This document shows, in pieces, positions 1-8,528 of a stretch of 34,810 nucleotides of DNA (position 1 is its first letter; each line of letters starts with the position of its first letter). The translations under genes were made by a program, and so were the position numbers. The notes beneath the pieces are model-generated. The model saw nothing but the letters and a program-made list of their open reading frames with translations, did no database searches and was not told the origin of the DNA. Source of the DNA: Agromyces salentinus (GTDB taxonomy: Bacteria; Actinomycetota; Actinomycetes; Actinomycetales; Microbacteriaceae). The stretch spans positions 1 through 34,810 of the forward strand of contig NZ_WBIR01000029.1 of assembly GCF_009749395.1 (NCBI RefSeq), written 5' to 3'.

Positions 1-26
1 GTCAGCCGGGCATTAGCGTGAGACAA
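1..26 (-). CDS. IS481-family transposase, N-terminal fragment cut by window edge
   Basis: A TTG start codon (bases 26-24) lies 6 nt after a GGAGG ribosome-binding site and encodes MSHANARL before the window ends. These residues match the N-terminus I know from actinobacterial IS481 transposases, in which an HTH region is followed by a DDE integrase core. Only this stub is visible, so activity cannot be assessed. The gene points the same way as dxs and sits just downstream of it, so dxs read-through would enter it. Confidence 0.65.
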
Positions 27-90
27 GAGAGACCTCCGTGCGTTCGAGCTGAAGAACTAGACAGCTCCAACTCGACCCCGGAGGTCTCTC
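27..90 (-). promoter_or_regulatory. Stem-loop that would sequester the transposase ribosome-binding site
   Basis: Bases 27-38 and 79-90 form a perfect 12-bp inverted repeat (GAGAGACCTCCG / CGGAGGTCTCTC). Inside it, 42-51 and 62-71 pair over 10 bp with one mismatch around a 10-nt loop. On the minus-strand RNA the 3' arm of the outer stem contains the transposase GGAGG, so any transcript entering from dxs would fold the ribosome-binding site away. A TTGACG at 94-99 could be a -35 box whose transcript starts inside the stem-loop and lacks the 5' arm, leaving the site free. The -10 (TCGAGT, 18 nt further on) is weak. The pairing is seen; the function is inferred by analogy with IS10 and IS50. Confidence 0.6.
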
Positions 91-119
91 CTACGTCAAC
101 AACGATCCGGGTCAGTACA

Positions 120-125
120 GCTAGC
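120..125. other. IS481-type target site GCTAGC overlapping the dxs stop codon
   Basis: GCTAGC fits the 6-bp NCTAGN target that IS481 duplicates in Bordetella pertussis. It directly abuts the element's TGT end. The TAG inside it is the dxs stop codon (minus strand), so insertion here leaves the dxs reading frame intact. The second copy of the duplication would lie outside the window. Confidence 0.6.
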
Positions 126-2067
126 GCTCGCCGCCCGCGATGATCGCCGTCGAGTCGGTGTCGCTGGAGATACCCCGCGCGTAGGGCAGCTTCGAGCCGA
201 GCACCATGCCCATCACGTCCTGGGCGATGTCCTGGGGCGTGAGACGGGTGCGTTCGAGGATCTGCGCGCGCGACGCGTGGTCGAGGAACTCGTCGGGAAG
301 CCCGACCTCGGTCACGGCCGTGTCGACGTCCGCCTCGCGGAGATCCTGCCGGATGCGAGTGCCGATGCCGCCGACTCGGATGCCGTCTTCGATGCAGACG
401 ACCAGGCGGTGCTCCGCCGACATCTCGACCACGCTCCGCGGCACGGGCACCACCCAGCGCGGATCGACCACCGTCGCCCCGATGCCCTGTGCGGCGAGTC
501 GCTCGGCAACCTCGAGACCGAGGCCGGCCATCGGGCCGACCGTCACGATGAGGACGTCCTTGCCGACCCCCTCGCGGAGCACGTCGACACCGTCGTCGGT
601 GCGCCGCACCGCGTCGTAGAAGCGTCCCACGCTGCCCTTGGGGAAGCGGAGCACGGTCGGGCCGTCGTCGACCGCGATGGCCTCGGCGAGCTCCTCCTCG
701 AGCCGCGCCGAGTCCCGCGGGGCCGCGAGACGGATTCCCGGCACCACCTGCAGGATCGCGAGGTCCCAGACGCCGTGGTGGCTCGGCCCGTCGGGTCCGG
801 TGACGCCGGCCCGATCGAGCACGAACGTGACCCCCGCCTTGTGGAGTGCGACGTCCATGAGGACCTGGTCGAAGGCGCGATTGATGAACGTGGCGTAGAT
901 GGCGACCACGGGGTGCATGCCGCCGAAGGCGAGACCGGCCGCGGATGCCGCCGCATGCTGCTCGGCGATGCCGACGTCGATGACGCGTCCGGGGAACCGC
1001 TCCGCCATCTTGTGCAACCCGGTGGGCCGGAGCATGGCCGCGGTGATGCCGACGATGCGATCGTCGCCCGCGGCGAGTTCCACGAGCTTGTCGCCGAAGA
1101 CGCTCGTCCAGCTCGCCGCACCGCTCGCCTCGAGCGACTCCCCCGTGTCGGGATCGATCTGCCCGACCGCGTGGAACTGGTCGGCCACGTCCTTCAGTGC
1201 CGGCTCGTAACCGCGACCCTTCTCGGTGATCGCATGCACGATGACGGGGGCACCGTAGTTCTTCGCCTGCTCGAACGCCTCGATCATCGCGGTGACGTCG
1301 TGGCCGTGCACCGGCCCGATGTACTTGATGTCGAGGTTGGAGTACAGCGCCTCGTTGTTCGAGAACCGGGCGAGGAAGCCATGCGTGCCGCCGCGGATGC
1401 CGCGGTAGAGCGCGCGCCCCGGGCTGCCCATGCGGTCGAAGGCACGACGACTCGTCAGGTACAGGTTGCGGTAGCTGCGACGGGTGCGCACTCCGTTGAG
1501 GAAGCGGGCCATGCCACCGATCGTGGGGGCGTACGAGCGTCCGTTGTCGTTCACGACGATGATCAGTCGACGATTGTTGTCGTCGCTGATGTTGTTCAGG
1601 GCCTCCCAGGTCATGCCACCCGTGAGCGCACCGTCACCCACGACGGCCACGACGGTGCGGTCCTGCTGCCCCGTCATCGAGAACGCCCGTGAGATGCCGT
1701 CGGCCCACGACAGCGAACTCGACGCGTGCGAGCTCTCGACGATGTCGTGCTCGGACTCCGCGCGCTGCGGATAGCCGGCGAGGCCGCCCTGCTGGCGGAG
1801 CGTGGAGAAGTCCTGACGCCCGGTCAGGAGCTTGTGCACGTACGACTGGTGGCCGGTGTCGAACACGATCGCATCACGGGGCGAATCGAACACGCGATGC
1901 ATCGCGATCGTGAGTTCGACCACGCCCAGGTTGGGTCCGAGGTGTCCACCGGTCTTCGCGACATTTCGCACCAGGTGCTCGCGGACCTCGCCGGCGAGCT
2001 GTTCGAGTTGCTCCTTCGAGAGAGCGTCGAGGTCGCGGGGACCTCCGATCGACTCAAGAAGGGACAT
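121..2067 (-). CDS. dxs: 1-deoxy-D-xylulose-5-phosphate synthase
   Basis: This thiamine-diphosphate enzyme condenses pyruvate and glyceraldehyde 3-phosphate to DXP, the entry step of the MEP isoprenoid pathway, in the cytosol. The protein is 648 residues, normal for the family. It has the ThDP-binding motif GDGALTGGMTWEALNN, the actinobacterial form of the upstream active-site segment (ESSHASSSLSWADG), NDNGRSYAPTIGG, a central pyrimidine-binding domain (DVGIAEQHAAASAAGLA) and a C-terminal transketolase domain. I chose the ATG at 2067 because AAAGGTGG lies 7 nt upstream; an in-frame GTG at 2076 would add three residues but overlaps that site. An IS481-type element has inserted exactly behind its stop codon, so its original terminator is displaced. 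Confidence 0.97.
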   Translation of the reverse strand: MSLLESIGGPRDLDALSKEQLEQLAGEVREHLVRNVAKTGGHLGPNLGVVELTIAMHRVFDSPRDAIVFDTGHQSYVHKLLTGRQDFSTLRQQGGLAGYPQRAESEHDIVESSHASSSLSWADGISRAFSMTGQQDRTVVAVVGDGALTGGMTWEALNNISDDNNRRLIIVVNDNGRSYAPTIGGMARFLNGVRTRRSYRNLYLTSRRAFDRMGSPGRALYRGIRGGTHGFLARFSNNEALYSNLDIKYIGPVHGHDVTAMIEAFEQAKNYGAPVIVHAITEKGRGYEPALKDVADQFHAVGQIDPDTGESLEASGAASWTSVFGDKLVELAAGDDRIVGITAAMLRPTGLHKMAERFPGRVIDVGIAEQHAAASAAGLAFGGMHPVVAIYATFINRAFDQVLMDVALHKAGVTFVLDRAGVTGPDGPSHHGVWDLAILQVVPGIRLAAPRDSARLEEELAEAIAVDDGPTVLRFPKGSVGRFYDAVRRTDDGVDVLREGVGKDVLIVTVGPMAGLGLEVAERLAAQGIGATVVDPRWVVPVPRSVVEMSAEHRLVVCIEDGIRVGGIGTRIRQDLREADVDTAVTEVGLPDEFLDHASRAQILERTRLTPQDIAQDVMGMVLGSKLPYARGISSDTDSTAIIAGGER

Positions 2068-2113
2068 CGAAACCACCTTTCGTCATGCTTCGGGGCAGTC
2101 GAGGCATCACGTC

Positions 2114-2119
2114 ATTCTA
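2114..2119 (-). promoter_or_regulatory. Likely -10 box of dxs (TAGAAT)
   Basis: TAGAAT on the minus strand lies about 46 nt upstream of the dxs ATG and is close to the actinobacterial TANNNT consensus. No convincing -35 hexamer is seen 16-18 nt further up. The remaining 150 bp between dxs and the divergent LysR-like gene show nothing else I can name, apart from a possible TACCCT -10 at 2227-2232 on the plus strand. Confidence 0.5.
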
Positions 2120-2270
2120 CGCGGTCATGCCCACCTCGCCCCGCTGACCGGGCCCACGGTCCGCGGACCGCTCCGGCGCAGGGGAAGCTCCGATCGACGG
2201 GGTCGAGACCTGCCGCGCGGCACCGTACCCTTGAGGGAACCGCGTCCGCGCGGTCGGAGAGAAGGCGCAC

Positions 2271-2618
2271 ATGGAGACCACCCAGCTTCGCCAGTTCGTC
2301 GCCGTGGCGTCGGAGGGGCACCTCGGCCGCGCCGCGACATCGCTCGGCGTGTCCCGCGCGGTCCTTCGGGAATCGCTGGATGCGGTGGAAGCCGCGGTCG
2401 GCGGCTCGCTCGTCATCCGCACCGGTGACCAGGTCGAACTCACGCCGGACGGCGAACGCTTCCTCGTCACGGCTCGCGAGGAGGTCGCCGCGGCCGACAC
2501 CGCAGCGGCGCCCCCGAAGGCGAACACCGGCGGCAAGGCGAAGGCCTCGAAGGGCAAGGGGCGGGCACCCAAGGTGAAGGGCCAGCCCCTGCCCTACAAG
2601 AAGCGCCAGTCGCGCTGA
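2271..2618 (+). CDS. Stand-alone LysR-type HTH protein with basic tail
   Basis: The protein has 115 residues. Residues 1-65 are a typical LysR winged helix-turn-helix (METTQLRQFVAVASEGHLGRA, then the recognition-helix region around SLGVSRAVLRESLDAVE, then the wing ending LTPDGERFL). The usual roughly 200-residue effector-binding domain is absent. In its place is a Lys/Gly/Ala-rich tail ending GQPLPYKKRQSR. AGAAGG lies 7 nt before the ATG. It is divergent from dxs. The orderly basic tail and clean stop argue against a simple truncated pseudogene; I believe similar short proteins occur in other Microbacteriaceae. It probably binds DNA, possibly in a nucleoid-associated manner, but no target is known and it cannot sense a ligand in the normal LysR way. 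Confidence 0.8.
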   Translation: METTQLRQFVAVASEGHLGRAATSLGVSRAVLRESLDAVEAAVGGSLVIRTGDQVELTPDGERFLVTAREEVAAADTAAAPPKANTGGKAKASKGKGRAPKVKGQPLPYKKRQSR

Positions 2619-2652
2619 CCCGGCCGCGCACTGCGCCGCCGCCGGGAACGCG

Positions 2653-2704
2653 GAACGCCCGCCCACCCGAACCGGACGAGTCCGGACGCGGTGGACGGGC
2701 GTTC
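2653..2704. terminator. Bidirectional hairpin between mini-LysR gene and acnA
   Basis: Bases 2653-2667 (GAACGCCCGCCCACC) pair with 2690-2704 over 15 bp with one imperfect position, which is a G-U wobble on the minus-strand RNA. A second small stem (2672-2677 with 2680-2685) fills the loop. It lies between the convergent mini-LysR gene and acnA. There is no U-tract, as is usual in high-GC actinobacteria. Confidence 0.7.
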
Positions 2705-2715
2705 GCGAGGATCGC

Positions 2716-5526
<2,811 letters not shown>

Positions 5527-5611
5527 GATGTCCTCTCCTTCGCGAGTGCCGCGCGATCGCACGCGCAGCACTCCATCTTCGCCGTCAGACGCAGGACCGA
5601 TCCAGCAAGGG

Positions 5612-5619
5612 TAACCTAA
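5612..5619 (-). promoter_or_regulatory. TTAGGTTA upstream of acnA: -10 box and possible DtxR/IdeR half-site
   Basis: On the minus strand, GCTTAGGTTACCC contains a TAGGTT (5613-5618) acceptable as a -10 box, and TTAGGTTA equals the left half of the DtxR/IdeR iron box (TTAGGTTAGSCTAACCTAA). The right half is poorly conserved. It is 86-93 nt before the acnA start. Overlap of an iron-regulator box with the promoter of an iron-sulphur enzyme is plausible but unproven. Confidence 0.4.
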
Positions 5620-5658
5620 GCGTCCCGATGCCCGACAGGCTCCGCACGGGCGCGGAAT

Positions 5659-5678
5659 TTATCTTGACGTCGAGATAA
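5659..5678. promoter_or_regulatory. 20-bp palindromic operator candidate upstream of acnA
   Basis: TTATCTTGACGTCGAGATAA is a near-perfect palindrome (only the pair flanking the central GACGTC differs) in an AT-rich island unlike its surroundings. It lies between the DUF3159 stop codon and acnA, about 135 nt before the acnA start and upstream of the likely -10. Length and symmetry fit a dimeric regulator of the MarR, TetR or GntR kind; I cannot name the regulator. Confidence 0.5.
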
Positions 5679-5683
5679 CTCTA

Positions 5684-6472
5684 TCACTCGGCCGATCGTG
5701 CCGGAGACGGGTAGACCGCCCGCACGACGAGCCACGTGAAGACGAGCACGAGGGCGTAGAGAGGCACGCCCATGAGCAAGCGCGAGACGCCGAGGGCCGC
5801 GACGTTGTCGACGAGGTAGAGCGGCACCTGCACCAGCAGGCGTGCCACGAACAGGCCGATCCAGACCAGGGTCAGGAACTGGGCGACCCGCATCTTCCGC
5901 CGATCAGCGCGCCAGGCGGTTCCGTCGCCCATGAGGAATCCGACGATCACGCCGATGGCGGGCCATCGCACCAGCATCGAGACGAGCAGGGCGAGCGCGT
6001 ACGCGGCGTTCGTGTAGAAGCCCAGGACGTAGTTGTCGCGCGCGTCGCCGGACCAGAGCGACAGCGCAGCCGAGGCGATCACGCCGATCAGCCCCGCGAT
6101 CGCCTGGGTCGGCTGGCCCTTCGTCGCGATCCGCACGACCGTGAACACCACTGCCAGGCCGACGGATGCCCCGAGCGCGGGCACGAGGGCCTCCTGCGTC
6201 GACCAGCCCGCGATGCTGGTGAGCGTCGCGTAGGCGACGAGGAAGACGAGCCCGGGCAGGAGCGCCTCGAGCACGCCTCGAACGCCACCCACCGCGCGGA
6301 GGAGGTCCCGGCCGCTCAGCTTCTCGTCCCGAGCGAGCGCGCCGAGCCCGCTCTTCTCGGCCGCGGCCGCGAACTGACGGGCGAACTCGCCGGAGGTCGC
6401 CTCGGCATCCGCGGCGCCGGCGGCGGTCTCGCCGTCGGGACCCGGGCGCGGCTCGGGCTGGGCCGTGCTCAC
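5684..6472 (-). CDS. DUF3159 family membrane protein
   Basis: A 262-residue protein whose first 75 or so residues are hydrophilic (Pro/Ala/Gly-rich, then GLGALARDEKLSGRDLLRAVGGVRGVLEALLPG), followed by about six hydrophobic helices. This is the DUF3159 architecture of actinobacteria; its function is unknown. The GTG start at 6472 overlaps the DUF3710 stop codon (GTGA), so the two are translationally coupled. It is the last gene of dut-DUF3710-DUF3159. A longer open frame upstream of the GTG would run inside the DUF3710 gene and looks like shadow sequence. The stop codon is 6 bp from the 20-bp palindrome. Confidence 0.88.
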   Translation of the reverse strand: MSTAQPEPRPGPDGETAAGAADAEATSGEFARQFAAAAEKSGLGALARDEKLSGRDLLRAVGGVRGVLEALLPGLVFLVAYATLTSIAGWSTQEALVPALGASVGLAVVFTVVRIATKGQPTQAIAGLIGVIASAALSLWSGDARDNYVLGFYTNAAYALALLVSMLVRWPAIGVIVGFLMGDGTAWRADRRKMRVAQFLTLVWIGLFVARLLVQVPLYLVDNVAALGVSRLLMGVPLYALVLVFTWLVVRAVYPSPARSAE

Positions 6473-7089
6473 GTGGTGGGGGAACCGGGCGCCGCGGTCG
6501 GCATGCGCAGCGGGATGAGGTCGCGCGGAGGCATCGGGGTGGTGCCGCGCACGACCACGATGGAGCGGAAGAGATCCTCGATCTTCGCCGCCGCGGTCGG
6601 GTCGACCGCAGCCTCGCCCGCGATCACGCCCCGGAGGAACCACCGTGGGCCGTCGACGCCGATGAAGCGCGCGAGCCGCTGGTGACCGGTCTGGCCCTCG
6701 GCTGCGGCGACGGGGATCTGCGCGAGCACCTCGGGGCCGAACGCCCCGTCGCGAACCGTCGTGGTGCCGCCCTGACGCGCGATCTGGTCGGCGATCTGCG
6801 CTCGGATCTCGTGCCAGAGGCCACTGTTGCGAGGCGCGGCGAAGGGCTGCACCTGCAGCGTCGAGTTGGCGTAGTCGAGCCCGATCGCGACGACGCGCTT
6901 CGTGCCCTCCTCGACCTCGAGCCGCACATGGAGGCCTTCACGGGGCAGCACCTTGACGCCGCCCAGGTCGACATAGGGACGAACCGGGTTCGCCTCGGAC
7001 TCGTCGAACGGACCCGCCTCGGCGCGGTCGTCGGGGGCCGACTTCGGGTGGTCGACGGGGATCTCGTCGATGTTGTCGATATCGCTCAC
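6469..7089 (-). CDS. DUF3710 domain protein
   Basis: A 206-residue soluble protein with an acidic N-terminus (residues 1-35) and a mixed alpha/beta body: YVDLGGVKVLPREGLHVRLEVEE, then LQVQPFAAPRNSGLWHEIR, then GVDGPRWFLRGVIAGEAA. It matches what I know of DUF3710 proteins, which sit beside dut across actinobacteria. No catalytic motif is evident. GTG start at 7089 overlapping the dut stop (GTGA), and its own stop overlaps the start of DUF3159 in the same way, so the three proteins are probably made in fixed proportion. Function unknown. Confidence 0.88.
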   Translation of the reverse strand: MSDIDNIDEIPVDHPKSAPDDRAEAGPFDESEANPVRPYVDLGGVKVLPREGLHVRLEVEEGTKRVVAIGLDYANSTLQVQPFAAPRNSGLWHEIRAQIADQIARQGGTTTVRDGAFGPEVLAQIPVAAAEGQTGHQRLARFIGVDGPRWFLRGVIAGEAAVDPTAAAKIEDLFRSIVVVRGTTPMPPRDLIPLRMPTAAPGSPTT

Positions 7090-7544
7090 GCGTTCACTCC
7101 TGACTTGTGCTCACCGAAACCGGTGGAGCCGAATCCCCCCTCGCCGCGCTGGCTGCCTGGGAGCCGCTCGACTTCGATGAATCGCGCACGACTCACCGGC
7201 ATGACCACGAGCTGGGCGATCCGATCGCCCGGCTCGATCGTGTACGACTCGCTCGAGTCGGTGTTCAGCAGCGCCACCTTGATCTCCCCGCGGTAGCCCG
7301 CGTCAACGGTGCCCGGCGCGTTCACGATCGTGATGCCGTGCTTGAACGCGAGTCCGGAACGCGGCACGACGAACCCGACGTACCCGTCGGGCAGTGCGAT
7401 CGCGACGCCGGTGGCGACGGTGGCCCGCTCCCCCGGCTCGAGCACCACGGCCTCGGCTGCGTGGAGGTCGGCCCCGGCGTCGCCGGCGTGGGCGTACGAG
7501 GGGACGCGGTCAGCGGTGATGAGCACCTCGACGGAATCGGTCAC
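7086..7544 (-). CDS. dut: Deoxyuridine 5'-triphosphate nucleotidohydrolase (dUTPase)
   Basis: Hydrolyses dUTP to dUMP and pyrophosphate, keeping uracil out of DNA and supplying dUMP for dTMP. All five motifs of the homotrimeric dUTPase are present in 152 residues: AGDAGADLHA, PRSGLAFKHG, GTVDAGYRGEI (catalytic Asp in motif III), GDRIAQLVV and the C-terminal arm RGEGGFGSTG. The GTG start at 7544 has no ribosome-binding site, but a TACCCT -10 box ends 6 nt before it, so the mRNA is probably leaderless. First gene of dut-DUF3710-DUF3159, divergent from DUF3093 with 38 bp between. Confidence 0.96.
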   Translation of the reverse strand: MTDSVEVLITADRVPSYAHAGDAGADLHAAEAVVLEPGERATVATGVAIALPDGYVGFVVPRSGLAFKHGITIVNAPGTVDAGYRGEIKVALLNTDSSESYTIEPGDRIAQLVVMPVSRARFIEVERLPGSQRGEGGFGSTGFGEHKSGVNA

Positions 7545-7550
7545 CGTTCG

Positions 7551-7556
7551 AGGGTA
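7551..7556 (-). promoter_or_regulatory. -10 box TACCCT of a leaderless dut transcript
   Basis: On the minus strand TACCCT is followed by six bases and then the GTG of dut, so transcription would start at or within a base of the start codon. No Shine-Dalgarno is present. A weaker TCGAAT at 7571-7576 on the plus strand stands in the same relation to the DUF3093 ATG, giving a compact divergent promoter. Confidence 0.6.
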
Positions 7557-7582
7557 ATGCAGAAGTCTGATCGAATAGAGCC

Positions 7583-8047
7583 ATGCCCGACTACCGTGAA
7601 CGCCTGTGGCCCAGTGCGTGGATCTACATCGCTCCCCTGCTCCTGATCCCGGCCAGCATCCTCACGCTGGCGCCGGTGTCGCTGACCGCGGGGATCGTCA
7701 CCGGGGTCGTCCTCTACGGCGCCACCGCGGGCGCCTTGACACTGACGTCGCCGACGATCGAGATCCACGACGGGATGCTGCGCGCAGGGCGCGCCGAGAT
7801 CTCCGTCGAGCACACCGGGCAGGCGGTCGCCGCCTACGACGCCGACGCGCGGCGGGAGACGGGCGTCGGGCTCGACGCCCGTGCGTACCTCGTGATCCGC
7901 GGATGGGTGAAGCCCGTCGTGCGGATCCCGATCGTCGATGATGCCGATCCGGTGCCCTACTGGCTCGTGTCCAGCCGCCGGGCAAACGAATTGGCCGCCG
8001 CGATCAATGGATCGCGGCGGCCGGAGCTCGGGGAGGGCGCCCGTTAG
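7583..8047 (+). CDS. DUF3093 family membrane protein
   Basis: A 154-residue protein with two N-terminal transmembrane helices (about residues 12-30 and 34-54), then a soluble beta-rich domain (TIEIHDGMLRAGRAEISVEHTG ... AYLVIRGWVKPVVRIPIVD ... YWLVSSRRANELAAAI). This is the pattern of DUF3093, conserved next to dut in actinobacteria. The membrane-anchored domain resembles small PH-like domains in layout, but I cannot assign a function. It starts 38 bp from dut on the opposite strand. Its TAG stop overlaps the stop codon of the convergent DUF4193 gene. Confidence 0.85.
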   Translation: MPDYRERLWPSAWIYIAPLLLIPASILTLAPVSLTAGIVTGVVLYGATAGALTLTSPTIEIHDGMLRAGRAEISVEHTGQAVAAYDADARRETGVGLDARAYLVIRGWVKPVVRIPIVDDADPVPYWLVSSRRANELAAAINGSRRPELGEGAR

Positions 8048-8337
8048 GCGGCGCACTCCAGGCAGATCGGACCGAGCTTTGACTCGTGGTCGATCTGCGA
8101 TCGGTGCTTCACGAGGAAGCAGTTCACACACGTGAATTCGTCAGCCTGCGGGGGCAGCACGACGACGTCGAGTTCGACGTCCGAGAGGTCGGCACCGGGC
8201 AGGTCGAACCCACCGGGGTTGTCGGCGTCTTCGACATCCACAACACCCGACATCTTGTCGGGCACGCGCTCCTTGAGGGCCTCGATCGACTCGGAGTCGT
8301 CCTCGGTCTTCCGTGGTGCGTCGTAATCCGTTGCCAT
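8044..8337 (-). CDS. DUF4193 zinc-ribbon protein
   Basis: A 97-residue acidic protein beginning MATDYDAPRKTEDDSESIEAL, the typical DUF4193 start. The C-terminus carries two CxxC pairs (C70/C73 and C92/C95), a probable zinc ribbon. I chose the ATG at 8337 because GGATGGGA precedes it and family similarity begins there; an open frame continues upstream without conserved residues. Its TAA stop shares two bases with the DUF3093 TAG stop on the other strand. Zinc ribbon plus acidic region suggests binding to nucleic acid or a protein partner such as RNA polymerase, but this is inference. Confidence 0.88.
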   Translation of the reverse strand: MATDYDAPRKTEDDSESIEALKERVPDKMSGVVDVEDADNPGGFDLPGADLSDVELDVVVLPPQADEFTCVNCFLVKHRSQIDHESKLGPICLECAA

Positions 8338-8355
8338 TCCCATCCATTTCGTCAG

Positions 8356-8371
8356 CGCCGAAGATTCGGCG
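8356..8371. promoter_or_regulatory. 16-bp perfect palindrome upstream of DUF4193
   Basis: CGCCGAAGATTCGGCG lies 19-34 bp before the DUF4193 ATG, close to where transcription would begin if TATGGC (8372-8377, minus strand) were its -10 box. It could be an operator or a 5'-UTR hairpin with a 2-nt centre. No regulator can be named. The rest of the 190-bp DUF4193-sepH gap shows no other clear signal. Confidence 0.4.
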
Positions 8372-8528
8372 GCCATAGTCTGCATCAAATCATCGCCATT
8401 GGCAAACCATTCGAGCTGGTCTACCATTTGCCCCTCTCAACTTCCGGCGCGCCCGGAGTATTCCCAGAGTCGCGGCATCCGACGTGGCATCCTTGGGCGG
8501 AGACAGAGGCACGGAAGGGCTTGTCGAG

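Larger units (their letters stand above)
1..119 (-). mobile_element. End of an IS481-family insertion sequence (partial)
   Basis: Read on the minus strand, the element begins at base 119 with TGTACTGACCC, next to the dxs stop codon, and runs off the window at base 1. It contains a non-coding leader with a large stem-loop, a GGAGG ribosome-binding site and the first codons of a transposase starting MSHANARL, which I recognise from IS481-family transposases of actinobacteria. The adjoining GCTAGC matches the NCTAGN target reported for Bordetella IS481. The rest of the element lies outside the window, so completeness and copy number cannot be judged. Family assignment rests on only eight residues, the TGT end and the target site. 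Confidence 0.72.

Noticed and set aside
2227..2232. TACCCT as the promoter of the mini-LysR gene
   Set aside because: No acceptable -35 hexamer is present at 16-18 nt; too weak to list as a feature.
2271..2618. Mini-LysR gene as a decayed pseudogene
   Set aside because: Good ribosome-binding site, intact HTH, orderly basic tail and no remnant of an effector domain in any frame of the 97 bp that follow.
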